Positions 18,643-27,448 of a stretch of 64,000 bases of DNA are shown piece by piece. Under the pieces are notes generated by a model. It worked only from the letters and a program-made list of their open reading frames with translations, was not told the DNA's origin and did not search any database. Every line of letters begins with the position of its first letter. The first letter of the stretch is position 1. The translations under genes were made by a program, and so were the position numbers. The stretch comes from CBDHHC01 sp965263345 (GTDB taxonomy: Bacteria > Pseudomonadota > Alphaproteobacteria > Rhizobiales > CBDHHC01): contig CBDHHC010000024.1 in the NCBI GenBank assembly GCA_965263345.1, positions 186,001 through 250,000 of the forward strand. The letters run 5' to 3'.

Positions 18643-19392
18643 ATGTCAGACAGTAATAAAGAAAGACTTGATAAAGCCCTTGTAACTCATGGCTTGACAG
18701 AAACACGTTCACGCGCACGAGACCTGATAAAACGAGGTTGTGTTTTATTAGATGGTAAAACAGTAGATAAACCAGCAACACTGGTGTCTGAAACTGCTAA
18801 TTTATCACTTATTGGTGAAGATACGCATTACGTTTCAAGAGGGGCGTTGAAACTACTCAAAGCTCTAGATTATTTTTCACAGGACATAAATAAATCTATC
18901 GCCCTGGATCTTGGTGCTTCAACAGGTGGCTTCACAGAAGTACTCATTGAACGAGGGGTCAAAAAAGTTTATGCTGTAGATGTAGGACAAGGCCAGCTTC
19001 ACAATCGTCTTTTAGAAAACCCACAAGTAATCTCTCTAGAAAATCAAGATGCGCGTTTGCTTACAAAAGAATTAATTTATGATCCAATTGATTTGATAGT
19101 CTCAGATTTAAGTTTCATATCTTTAACCAAAGCCCTTTTACCCGCACTACGATTCGCGAATAATAACGCCTTCCTTATCACACTAGTGAAGCCCCAATTT
19201 GAAGTTGAAAAAAAAGCAATTGGTAAAGGTGGAATTGTAAGGGATGAGAATATTCGTTTAGAGGCTGTAAAAAGAGTGGTTGACTGGGTGAATAAGCAGC
19301 AAGGCTGGTCTGTCATTGGAACTACTATGTCACCAATAACAGGGCAGGGCGGTAATCAGGAATATCTACTTGGAGCAAAATATAATGACTAA
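18643..19392 (+). CDS. tlyA: TlyA-family rRNA (cytidine-2'-O)-methyltransferase
   Basis: TlyA enzymes 2'-O-methylate rRNA cytidines and were formerly called haemolysin A. An S4 RNA-binding domain occupies about residues 5-65 (RLDKALVTHGLTETRSRA), then an FtsJ/RrmJ fold with SAM motif ALDLGASTGGFTEVL and the VSDLSFISL and LVKPQFE motifs. The family normally begins a few residues before RLDKAL, which selects the ATG at 18643. That start has no visible Shine-Dalgarno, and an in-frame ATG at 18556 remains possible. The next gene starts eight bases before its end. Confidence 0.88.
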   Translation: MSDSNKERLDKALVTHGLTETRSRARDLIKRGCVLLDGKTVDKPATLVSETANLSLIGEDTHYVSRGALKLLKALDYFSQDINKSIALDLGASTGGFTEVLIERGVKKVYAVDVGQGQLHNRLLENPQVISLENQDARLLTKELIYDPIDLIVSDLSFISLTKALLPALRFANNNAFLITLVKPQFEVEKKAIGKGGIVRDENIRLEAVKRVVDWVNKQQGWSVIGTTMSPITGQGGNQEYLLGAKYND

Positions 19393-20620
19393 ACAACAAG
19401 AGCTTCATATATCGCGATTAGGATCACAAGGAGATGGTATCTCTGAAACCGAACATGGTGAGGTTTATGTACCACTAACATTACCTGGTGAAACAGTCAT
19501 AGTAGAGTCTGTTGATGATAAAGTAGATCTAATCTCAATTCTCAAAAAAAGCGATGACAGAATCGAAGCAGAATGTCCTCATTATTATATGTGTGGAGGG
19601 TGCTCGCTTCAGCATTTATCAAATGAAGCTTACACAAAATGGAAGCAACAAAAAGTTAAACAAGCTTTTTCAAATCGGGGAATAGAAGTAGACATAGAGC
19701 CGATATATGTTGCTCCTAAACATTCAAGGAGACGCACAACATTGGGCATGAGAAGGACCAAGAAGACAACGCTGTTAGGATATCACAGTCGTCGTTCTCA
19801 TGAATTAATTGATATATCAAACTGTTTAATTATTAAGCCAGAAATCGAGAAACAATTTGAAAACCTTAAGGCATTACTACGCCCTCTAACATCTAGAAAA
19901 GGGGAAATTCGAATTACAGTAACACATACACTAAATGGCCTTGATGTAAGCCTGGAATATGTGAGTAAACGTCTTGACGCACAAATAAGAGGTGAGATTG
20001 CAGAGCTTGCCCGTAAATTTGGTATTTCTCGACTAACGATAGAAAAAGAAATTATATTTGCTCAAAACACACCTCAACTTCAATTTGGCAATGTTACGGT
20101 AGATCTCGCACCAGGAGCTTTTCTGCAAGCCGTCAAAGACGCTGAAAACTATATAGCAGATATTATTACAAGAGAAATAGGCACATCAAAAAAAGTTGCT
20201 GATCTATTTTGTGGTATGGGAACCTTCACATTTCCAATAGCGCAAAAGTCAGAAGTAACAGCAATTGAATATGATGAAATAGCTCTTAAGTATCTTGATA
20301 AAACTTATCGAAACACCCAAAATCTAAAACCAATTACAACTGAACTTCGTGATCTATTTCAAGATCCTTTATCAGCCAAAGAACTTGAAAAGTTTGATGC
20401 AGTTATCTTTGATCCACCAAGAGCAGGGGCAAAAGCCCAAAGTGATACACTTGCCCAGTCATCTGTTCCAATCATAGTTGCAGTTTCATGTAATCCGTCC
20501 ACCCTGACACGTGATTTAAGGATTTTGATTGACGGTGGATACAAAATAAAACAAGTAAAACCTATAGACCAGTTTCTCTTTAGTCCGCATGTCGAAGTCA
20601 TAACCGTTTTACACCGCTAG
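19385..20620 (+). CDS. rlmD: RlmD/TrmA-family 23S rRNA (uracil-C5)-methyltransferase
   Basis: It methylates a uridine C5 in 23S rRNA (probably U1939-like) with SAM. An N-terminal TRAM-like region is followed by iron-sulphur cysteines CPHYYMCGGC, the SAM motif VADLFCGMGTFTFP, DPPRAGA, and the catalytic-cysteine motif SCNPSTLTRDL near the end. The ATG at 19385 has a GGAG about ten bases upstream and overlaps tlyA, so the two rRNA methyltransferases are probably translationally coupled. An alternative TTG lies at 19370. Confidence 0.88.
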   Translation: MTKQQELHISRLGSQGDGISETEHGEVYVPLTLPGETVIVESVDDKVDLISILKKSDDRIEAECPHYYMCGGCSLQHLSNEAYTKWKQQKVKQAFSNRGIEVDIEPIYVAPKHSRRRTTLGMRRTKKTTLLGYHSRRSHELIDISNCLIIKPEIEKQFENLKALLRPLTSRKGEIRITVTHTLNGLDVSLEYVSKRLDAQIRGEIAELARKFGISRLTIEKEIIFAQNTPQLQFGNVTVDLAPGAFLQAVKDAENYIADIITREIGTSKKVADLFCGMGTFTFPIAQKSEVTAIEYDEIALKYLDKTYRNTQNLKPITTELRDLFQDPLSAKELEKFDAVIFDPPRAGAKAQSDTLAQSSVPIIVAVSCNPSTLTRDLRILIDGGYKIKQVKPIDQFLFSPHVEVITVLHR

Positions 20621-20635
20621 GGAAAATCCACCTGC

Positions 20636-21337
20636 TCAAGCAAGTAGTTTTTTAACATAGGCAGGTACAATTTCGGTAGCTTTACCATGGATTGCCTCAT
20701 CAAAATAACTAATGCCTTCAGAAGGTTCTAAATTTAATTCTACCGTATAAGCACCATGATGTTTTGCCTCTGCAACAAAACCACTGGCAGGATAAACATG
20801 GCCACTTGTGCCAATAGAAACAAACAAGTCACAATCACTCAAAGCTGCATAGATTGTATCCATATGATAGGGCATTTCACCAAACCAAACTACATCAGGT
20901 CGCATGCCTTTTGTTCTCTTACAGCTTGGACATTCAATATCTATAGACAGAGCATTTGTCCACTCCACCTTGTTTCCACAAAAAGAACAAAAGGCTTTAT
21001 ATATCTCTCCATGCATATGAATGAGGTTTTTTGCACCAGCCTGTTCATGTAACGCATCGATATTTTGAGTCACAATCAGCACATCACCTTTAAAATTTTT
21101 CTCCAGTTCAACAAGAGCCAGATGTGCAAGGTTTGGTTGAACATCGGCATGTCCCTGTCGTCTTTGATTATAAAAATCATGAACTTTTTCAGGGTTTTTC
21201 GAAAATGCTTCAGGCGTAGCAACATCTTCAATATTATATTTACTCCAAATGCCATCTTTATCCCGGAAGGTACTAACACCAGATTCTGCTGAAAGTCCGG
21301 CACCTGTTAAAATAACTATTCTTTCAAATTTACTCAT
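20636..21337 (-). CDS. cobB: NAD-dependent protein deacylase CobB (sirtuin)
   Basis: It removes acyl groups from lysine using NAD. The NAD-binding motifs GAGLSAESG and TQNIDALHEQAG and the catalytic histidine in MHGE are intact, and the zinc site is CSFCG...CPSC. The FYNQRR segment has the Tyr and Arg that recognise succinyl/malonyl-lysine in the SIRT5-like class III group, so desuccinylase activity is likely as well as deacetylation. It has 233 residues and is convergent with the RlmD-like gene. Confidence 0.92.
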   Translation of the reverse strand: MSKFERIVILTGAGLSAESGVSTFRDKDGIWSKYNIEDVATPEAFSKNPEKVHDFYNQRRQGHADVQPNLAHLALVELEKNFKGDVLIVTQNIDALHEQAGAKNLIHMHGEIYKAFCSFCGNKVEWTNALSIDIECPSCKRTKGMRPDVVWFGEMPYHMDTIYAALSDCDLFVSIGTSGHVYPASGFVAEAKHHGAYTVELNLEPSEGISYFDEAIHGKATEIVPAYVKKLLA

Positions 21338-21413
21338 AGTGATGCTCTCTTTTTATTGCCCATCATTTTATGATAATATCAAAAAGAACAGTCAACAGAA
21401 ATGGGTGACATGA

Positions 21414-22445
21414 ATGGCAAATCGATTAACAGCTTTCGCACATTTGGCAACACAAGTTTCACGCGCAGGATATTATACAGGGATCAGGCAGCTAACAGAA
21501 CGTATTGTTGCAAGATTAGATGGTACTCCATCATCTGTAAAAGTAACACAATCTGTGCCAAAAACTCAAAGGCTGCTGAGAGACTTTCTAAAATTATTAC
21601 GTAAAGACTCAGAACTGGTAAAAAGGGATATTTATCCAGCATCAATTAATACATACGCGCCAATAGTCCAGCATGTTCAGCGCATGAGAAAAATGTTGGA
21701 GGATTTACCTACAGCTCATAAGCGCCGCGTAGAAAGTGATGGAAAACAAATTATAAACGACACACTTCCAGACTATTACGTACAAAACTTCCATTACCAA
21801 ACAGGAGGATATTTAACAGAAGAATCAGCAGAATTATATGACCTCCAAGTAGAAACACTTTTCATGGGATCTGCTGAAGCAATGAGGCGCCAGGCGCTTT
21901 TTCCTATCTCAGATTATTTATATGGAAAAGATCAGCGTAAGGTTTCAGTGTTAGATATAGCTTGTGGCACTGGACGGTTTATTAAAGATCTAAGACGGTC
22001 CTACCCAAGACTTCCAATAACAGGACTTGACCTATCCCAAGCATATATTGAGGAGGCTCAAAAATATTTAGCAAAGAAACATTTTATCAAATTCATTACA
22101 GCGAATGCTGAGCAGGTTCCCTTACCTGACAACAGCCAGGATATTGTCACCTGTATATTTATGTATCACGAGCTTCCCCCAGAAATTAGACGAAAAGTTA
22201 CAACTGAAATAGCACGCATATTGAAACCGGAGGGAATATTCGTCTTTATTGACTCTTTACAGTTAGATGACAATCCAGACTATAACGGTATGCTGGAAGC
22301 TTTTCCACAACGTTTTCATGAACCCTTTTACCGTGGGTATCTAATCGATAACCTCGAAGAGATGTTCAGCGAACAAGGTTTGCCATTACAGACAAAGTGG
22401 AATGCTTTTTTATCTAAAATTATTGTTTGTAAAAAAATACCTTGA
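21414..22445 (+). CDS. Class I SAM-dependent methyltransferase of unknown substrate
   Basis: A 343-residue protein. The C-terminal half is a Rossmann methyltransferase: VLDIACGTGRF near residue 180, TGLDLSQAY, then NAEQVPLPDNSQDIV and a MYHELPPE segment. The first 120 residues form a conserved-looking basic helical region (ARLDGT, LPDYYVQNFHYQTGGYL) absent from generic UbiE-like enzymes. I cannot assign a substrate. It is divergent from cobB. Confidence 0.8.
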   Translation: MANRLTAFAHLATQVSRAGYYTGIRQLTERIVARLDGTPSSVKVTQSVPKTQRLLRDFLKLLRKDSELVKRDIYPASINTYAPIVQHVQRMRKMLEDLPTAHKRRVESDGKQIINDTLPDYYVQNFHYQTGGYLTEESAELYDLQVETLFMGSAEAMRRQALFPISDYLYGKDQRKVSVLDIACGTGRFIKDLRRSYPRLPITGLDLSQAYIEEAQKYLAKKHFIKFITANAEQVPLPDNSQDIVTCIFMYHELPPEIRRKVTTEIARILKPEGIFVFIDSLQLDDNPDYNGMLEAFPQRFHEPFYRGYLIDNLEEMFSEQGLPLQTKWNAFLSKIIVCKKIP

Positions 22446-22450
22446 TAACG

Positions 22451-22497
22451 AAAAAATCCATAATGATTTCGCACTTTGACGCAAAAACATTATGGAT
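22451..22497 (-). terminator. Intrinsic terminator for the DUF1127-like gene
   Basis: A perfect 10-bp inverted repeat (ATCCATAATG at 22456-22465, CATTATGGAT at 22488-22497) has a 22-base loop. Read on the minus strand it is followed by six T residues. It lies in the gap between two convergent genes and would end the minus-strand transcript; the plus side has no T-run. Confidence 0.65.
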
Positions 22498-22526
22498 CAA
22501 CACTGAAAATTCCTGACATTAAACGA

Positions 22527-22775
22527 TCAAGAATTTGTTTTAATTTCTGAGAAAGTTTCGCCAGACTTTAAACGTTTGATTTCTATCTCAGTAAATTGCA
22601 AATCAGCAAGTTGTTGATTAGATAGTGTTTTAAGGTGTTCATCAACAAGAGCTTGTGCTTTTTTCATTTGCGCATTTTCAATTCGTTTCCATGAGTTAAG
22701 AAAAAGATTCTTTATACTAAATGACTTTGCATAAGATGCATTTAGATCTAGCGAATTTATCGTCGTAGTCGCCAT
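22527..22775 (-). CDS. Small protein resembling DUF1127 family
   Basis: An 82-residue cytoplasmic protein. The C-terminal half (LKTLSNQQLADLQFTEIEI) resembles the LSD-x-QLxDIGL core of DUF1127 proteins, common small proteins of alphaproteobacteria that in some species affect RNA and phosphate metabolism. The match is partial, and the basic Arg-rich stretch typical of the family is weak here. The ATG at 22775 is chosen because AAGGA sits nine bases before it; the in-frame ATG at 22784 overlaps that site. It follows the sigma/anti-sigma genes. Confidence 0.6.
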   Translation of the reverse strand: MATTTINSLDLNASYAKSFSIKNLFLNSWKRIENAQMKKAQALVDEHLKTLSNQQLADLQFTEIEIKRLKSGETFSEIKTNS

Positions 22776-22846
22776 GATAACCATTCCTTTTATAACTATA
22801 AAAATGTTATATTTTTACTTCTATGTATGGTTATGTATGATTAAAA

Positions 22847-22868
22847 TTTTGGCTTTGGTAGCCCAAAA
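22847..22868 (-). terminator. Weak candidate terminator behind the anti-sigma gene
   Basis: On the minus strand TTTTGGGC and GCCAAAA pair around a seven-base loop with one bulge, followed by TTTT. A second small inverted repeat (TGCATT/AATGCA) lies between it and the anti-sigma stop. The stem is weak. Confidence 0.3.
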
Positions 22869-22924
22869 CGTGCATTCCAGCAATGCATTTTTGCATATTA
22901 TGAAGAGATTATGATTTCAAAGAA

Positions 22925-23710
22925 TCAAATCTCAGAAAAATGTTGCTGAGTCTTTTTAGTTAGACTTTGCAGTGTATCTTGATCTAATTCGCCAGTAAGG
23001 GCAAAACCCAAAGGTTTCTGAAACCAGAAGAAACAATTCACATTTCCCCTCGTCCATAATTTTTCAATGATATTGAGTGCAGATTTATCATGAGCAACAA
23101 GTAGTGAAATGATTTGTTGTTTTTTATTACGATAAAGAAACACTGCAGCAGCTTTATTATTTAAGGGAACAACACGGCCTCCCACAAGCTCAAATCCTTG
23201 AGATGAAAAGTCAGGGATAGTTATATCTGGTCCAACTTGGTTACTAATCCATGTCCTCAGGCTAGTTATATCTGTAGCAGGGAACTCTACAAGGTTTTTT
23301 GTGTCCGAGGTATATACAATGTGTGAACCGACAGCCTGAACCGCAAGAGCTGGCCATTTAGGTTTGTTGGGCTGAGCTGCATACCAACCAATATTCCCTC
23401 CAATAAACATAAACAGAATTGAAGCTGCAATTTGCAAAATATGATTTCTTCTGAAAAAAGTTATATTGCTTTTGTTTATTGTTTCAGATTGTTTTAAAGA
23501 GTCCATAAATCTCTGCGGTATTTCTTCTTCAAGCACAGGATCAAGAGCAGTCTTTAATCTCTCCTTTTGTTTTTTCCAATGTTGAATTTCTGTTGCATCA
23601 TCAGAATTGTTCTTTAACCAATCTTCGACTTCAAGAATTGCATTATGGTCAAGCTCACCATCAGTATAAGCATGCAGTGTAGCTTCTCCTATCGTATTAT
23701 CTTTTATCAC
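22925..23710 (-). CDS. Membrane-anchored anti-sigma factor
   Basis: It likely sequesters the ECF sigma factor encoded just upstream. The N-terminal cytoplasmic part has the anti-sigma domain pattern (LHAYTDGELD, then a charged helix). One membrane helix follows near residues 110-130 (ILQIAASILFMFIGGNIGWY), then a periplasmic domain of about 130 residues. No zinc-binding HxxxCxxC is present. I prefer the GTG at 23710: AAAGGA lies ten bases upstream, inside the sigma gene end, and the start is just past the sigma stop. A TTG at 23746 is the alternative. Confidence 0.8.
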   Translation of the reverse strand: MIKDNTIGEATLHAYTDGELDHNAILEVEDWLKNNSDDATEIQHWKKQKERLKTALDPVLEEEIPQRFMDSLKQSETINKSNITFFRRNHILQIAASILFMFIGGNIGWYAAQPNKPKWPALAVQAVGSHIVYTSDTKNLVEFPATDITSLRTWISNQVGPDITIPDFSSQGFELVGGRVVPLNNKAAAVFLYRNKKQQIISLLVAHDKSALNIIEKLWTRGNVNCFFWFQKPLGFALTGELDQDTLQSLTKKTQQHFSEI

Positions 23711-23714
23711 TGCA

Positions 23715-24230
23715 CTAACGTCCTTTCGATTTACTTTCGTGGCCAAGAATTTCTTTTAACTTTGAACGAGCACGACTTAATCGTGACATGATAGTACCAA
23801 CTGGTACATCAACAATTTTAGCAGCCTCCTCATAAGTAACTTCTTCGAGAGCAACGAGGACCAAGACCTCTCTTTGTTCATCTGGTAAGGCCATTATGGC
23901 TTGCTTAATATCAATCTCAATAATCTTATCAGATTGGCTAGGACCTTCTGATAAACTACTCTCTAGAACATCATCTATACTCATATGAGTCCCGCGTCTT
24001 CCTTGTTTACGGAGTTCATTGATGTATAGGTTTCTCAGGATTGTGTACAACCAAGTCCTGAGCTTACGGTTTTGTTCAAATAAATGTAATCGAGTGATAG
24101 CTCTTTCAATTGTATCTTGAACTAGGTCATCAGCATAAACCGGATCGTTAGTAAGTCCGCGTGCAAATCTTCGCAAATAAGGCACTTCATTAGCAACCTG
24201 TGATTTCAAGTCTTGCTTCAGAAAGTTCAA
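23715..24230 (-). CDS. ECF-type RNA polymerase sigma factor
   Basis: A 171-residue group IV sigma factor. The region 2 helix contains ADDLVQDTIERA and LRTWLYTILRN, and region 4 has LPDEQREVLVLVALE and the helix-turn-helix VPVGTIMSRLSRARSKL. The start is TTG, supported by AGGA eight bases upstream. With the anti-sigma gene directly downstream this is a classic stress-sensing pair. It is not evidently EcfG of the general stress response, since NepR and PhyR are not adjacent. Confidence 0.9.
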   Translation of the reverse strand: MNFLKQDLKSQVANEVPYLRRFARGLTNDPVYADDLVQDTIERAITRLHLFEQNRKLRTWLYTILRNLYINELRKQGRRGTHMSIDDVLESSLSEGPSQSDKIIEIDIKQAIMALPDEQREVLVLVALEEVTYEEAAKIVDVPVGTIMSRLSRARSKLKEILGHESKSKGR

Positions 24231-24280
24231 AACTATTTCCTAATCTTCTTGTTATAATATACAATTGAATTGATGGTTTT

Positions 24281-24285
24281 GTTCC
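24281..24285 (-). promoter_or_regulatory. Possible ECF -35 element (GGAAC) upstream of the sigma gene
   Basis: On the minus strand GGAAC lies about 50 bases before the sigma start, with an AT-rich TATATT farther downstream. GGAAC is a common ECF -35 core and would fit autoregulation. The -10 part is not diagnostic. Confidence 0.3.
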
Positions 24286-24413
24286 AAAGAATTTTTTATT
24301 TCTGTTATTTTTTATTTTTCAATGGAAATACTACTCTAATATGCAAATGAGAGCAAATTTATGATATAATTGAGTGCGCATAGATTTAGCTTTAAGTTAA
24401 AAAATTTAACAAC

Positions 24414-24944
24414 CTAACGTGTAAACGCACTATTACTCCAAATTTCATTAAACGACTCGTCTATTTCAGATGGAGTTTCAAGGAAATGTTCTAGTCGAAC
24501 TTCCAATATTTTGCTTGTAGGCCTTTTTTTCCAGGTACGATACATAAACCGTTGGGCTAATGGAATGTGGTCCTTACAAGTAATATGCTCTTGCCAATCA
24601 TCTTTTAGTTTTACTTGTAAGACGGCATTTTCAACAAGACGTACAGAAATCCTTTGAACTCTAAAAGCCTCTATGCAAAACCATGGAATGTGCCCAAGGC
24701 CTCTTATGTAAATTCCCCGTGTATCAGCACCAAGTTGAGCCGTCTCTGTATCAAGGAATGGTTGGTAGTAAAAAGTAGCAACAAAACAAACCACAGATAT
24801 GAGGAAAAATGAGGGGATTGAGCTTGTATAACCAATGAGTAAGCAAAAACAGCCGAGAGCAAAACTACAATAAACTAATAATTCGCTATTCCTACTGTGA
24901 AAGCGTGTTGTGAAACGTCTTAAAACAGATTGGGGAGACGTCAT
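24414..24944 (-). CDS. Two-helix membrane protein of unknown function
   Basis: A 176-residue protein. Two hydrophobic helices (about residues 24-62: VYCSFALGCFCLLIGY, FFLISVVCFVATFYY) form a hairpin, followed by a soluble domain of about 110 residues with the beta-rich pattern of PH-like or DUF2244-like membrane proteins. I do not assign a family. It is the next gene upstream of the sigma factor on the same strand, about 180 bases away. Confidence 0.65.
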   Translation of the reverse strand: MTSPQSVLRRFTTRFHSRNSELLVYCSFALGCFCLLIGYTSSIPSFFLISVVCFVATFYYQPFLDTETAQLGADTRGIYIRGLGHIPWFCIEAFRVQRISVRLVENAVLQVKLKDDWQEHITCKDHIPLAQRFMYRTWKKRPTSKILEVRLEHFLETPSEIDESFNEIWSNSAFTR

Positions 24945-25206
24945 CTTACGACTGCCTTATTATACTCAGTGTATGTATAATATGTAACATGTGTAAGATT
25001 GTGATATAAAAAATAGCTTTTGTCAAGTATTCTAATTATTTATGAATTCGAATTAATAAAAAATAACAATAGACATTATAAAACAATAGGTTGCAAATAT
25101 ACATTCTTTGAAGACTAATAAGAAACTGAAAACAATTTTTTAGTTTGTAAAAACCTGAAACAGATTAACTTAGAATTGTGGTGATTTCATATTACTCAAA
25201 TGAGAG

Positions 25207-27273
25207 TCATCTTATGCAGTCGATGGCTGTTTTTTTTTGACTACAATTATGAGTGATATGATTTTTGAGGTTTTTTTCTTCTTTTAGCCAAGTGGTGATT
25301 TCATCAGATGGCATTGGTTTTCCGATATAATATCCTTGCACAGAACACTGTCCCATTTCTTTCAAATAATCCATTTGTTCTGCAGTTTCCACACCTTCAC
25401 AAATCAATCTCATACCCAGTAATTTGCTCATGGAAAATAATGATTTTATAACGATTGATTTCCTTTTATCTAAAAGCATTTTCATTATAAATGTTCGATC
25501 AAGCTTTATTCCGTTGATAGGTAGTGCAGAAATATGAGAGAGAGAAGCATAACCTGTTCCAAAATCATCTAACTCAACATTTATTCCAAGATCATAAAGT
25601 TCTTGTATGAACTCCACATTTCTACTTTTAGGATCATCAATAAATAAATTTTCCAATACTTCTGCAGTAATATACTTAGTGTCAATATTATATTCCGAGA
25701 TAACTCTTTTAAAGTCATCTAAAGCATTGCCATATTCAATATGTTTAGGAGATAGATTTATTGAGACACGACTAAAATCGACATTATTATCAAGCCAGTT
25801 TCTCATGTCTTTAAAGACGTGATTTAAGATATACTGAGATAACTTAATCGCAATTTTATTATTTTCAGTCAGGTGCAAAAATTCACTTGGAGCGAGTAAG
25901 CCTTTGCTTGGATGTTGCCACCTTATCAGAGCTTCTAGTCCTGTAACTGCAAAAGTCTGAATATCGATTTGTGGTTGATATGCAACAAATAATTCCTCAC
26001 CATCCAAAGCACGATAAAGCTCATGTTCCATTTCAGATTCATCGTGGAGTTTATTCTTCATATCCTTAGTTATGAATATGTAATTATCTCGGCCTTTTTC
26101 TTTACTTTTATATAAAGCAATGTCCGAGTAAATCATTAAGGAATTAATGTCTGTTCCATCATCAGGAAAACAAGCAACACCCACACTGCAACTTGGCAAT
26201 AATATTGTTGATTTAAAAGGTAAAGGCACTGATAACAGATCGGTTATTTCAGAACAAAATTCTTCTAGATCACCATCATTCATATCAAAATAGATAATAA
26301 ATTCATCGCCACCCCACCGATAAACTTTGCTATTATCTCTGTCCTGTAAAATTAATTTTAAGCGATGACCAATTTCCACAAGAAGGTGATCGCCTACACT
26401 ATGCCCTAAGGTATCATTAACATGTTTGAAATTATCTAGGTCTAGATGAATAATCGCAAATTTTTTGTCAGGATTAACGCATTCATACTTATTCTTAATA
26501 TCGTAATTCCAACAAGTCCTATTCGCCAAACCTGTAAGAGCATCATTATAGGCAATATAATCTAGTTTCTTGTTTGCGATCTTTAGCTTTTCTTCTTCAT
26601 TCTCTAGGTGTTGTTGCATACTATTAAAAGATTTTGCGACAATACCAAATTCACAATTAGACTCCCAGTCAACAGAATATCTTTTATTATCTGCTTCACT
26701 TTTTTTGATGGTTTTAGTGAGAATATTTAGAGGTCTAATAACTTTACGAAAAGTTACTTGGAAGATACAATAAGAAACGATTAAGCTTAATAAAATTGAG
26801 AGCAGGACGCCTTCAATTATTTTCTCAATAAATGTTTCATAAGCAATATCAGTCGAGTATTTTACTTGAAGATCACCAATATGCCTACGCACAGTATCTT
26901 GTTCGAAAATAATTGGTACTTTGACTTGATGGATAATATCTGAAGATAGCTGAGTGTTTTTTAGATGTTTTATTAACTTTCCACCTTCATAAAGTCTAAC
27001 TTCAGCTATTCTTTCATCTATTATAAGTTCCTTTATAAGTGTTTCAGCTCTTTTAAATTCTAAATTCCACAAAGGTTCTATTAATAATTGAGCTCGAGCC
27101 TTTACAACTTCCTGATAGTGTATGGAAACTTCTTTTGTAATAGAATAAGCTGAAAAGAGACCTGAAATGACATAAAAGAATAAATTAATAATAATAATGA
27201 CTGGAATGAGAGACAAAAGAAATCTCTTTTGGAAGCTATTTTCCAAAATGATATTTTTGAAACTCCTCACCAC
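25207..27273 (-). CDS. Membrane-bound GGDEF-EAL cyclic-di-GMP enzyme
   Basis: A 688-residue cyclic-di-GMP regulator. A membrane helix near residues 17-42, a periplasmic sensor segment, a second helix near 155-175, HAMP, GGDEF and EAL domains follow in order. The cyclase signature WGGDEF is intact; the inhibitory RxxD site reads RDNS, so product inhibition is probably lost. In the EAL domain, EALIRWQHP, the DDFGTGYASL loop, KLDRTF and EGVET are conserved, so phosphodiesterase activity is likely. The GTG start follows AAGGGG closely. Net direction cannot be told. Confidence 0.92.
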   Translation of the reverse strand: MVRSFKNIILENSFQKRFLLSLIPVIIIINLFFYVISGLFSAYSITKEVSIHYQEVVKARAQLLIEPLWNLEFKRAETLIKELIIDERIAEVRLYEGGKLIKHLKNTQLSSDIIHQVKVPIIFEQDTVRRHIGDLQVKYSTDIAYETFIEKIIEGVLLSILLSLIVSYCIFQVTFRKVIRPLNILTKTIKKSEADNKRYSVDWESNCEFGIVAKSFNSMQQHLENEEEKLKIANKKLDYIAYNDALTGLANRTCWNYDIKNKYECVNPDKKFAIIHLDLDNFKHVNDTLGHSVGDHLLVEIGHRLKLILQDRDNSKVYRWGGDEFIIYFDMNDGDLEEFCSEITDLLSVPLPFKSTILLPSCSVGVACFPDDGTDINSLMIYSDIALYKSKEKGRDNYIFITKDMKNKLHDESEMEHELYRALDGEELFVAYQPQIDIQTFAVTGLEALIRWQHPSKGLLAPSEFLHLTENNKIAIKLSQYILNHVFKDMRNWLDNNVDFSRVSINLSPKHIEYGNALDDFKRVISEYNIDTKYITAEVLENLFIDDPKSRNVEFIQELYDLGINVELDDFGTGYASLSHISALPINGIKLDRTFIMKMLLDKRKSIVIKSLFSMSKLLGMRLICEGVETAEQMDYLKEMGQCSVQGYYIGKPMPSDEITTWLKEEKNLKNHITHNCSQKKTAIDCIR

Positions 27274-27448
27274 TGACCCCTTGTGACATCAACATATTAT
27301 CCCACTTCAGAAGTCACTCTGTATATTTAATTGAATATTTACTTAAGTCTCTCAAGTAAAATGGATAATAATCGAAAAAAACGTTCAATGAACTACATAA
27401 AACACAAGGGAATTATACAAATTAGTTCTTAAAATAAAACTAATATAA

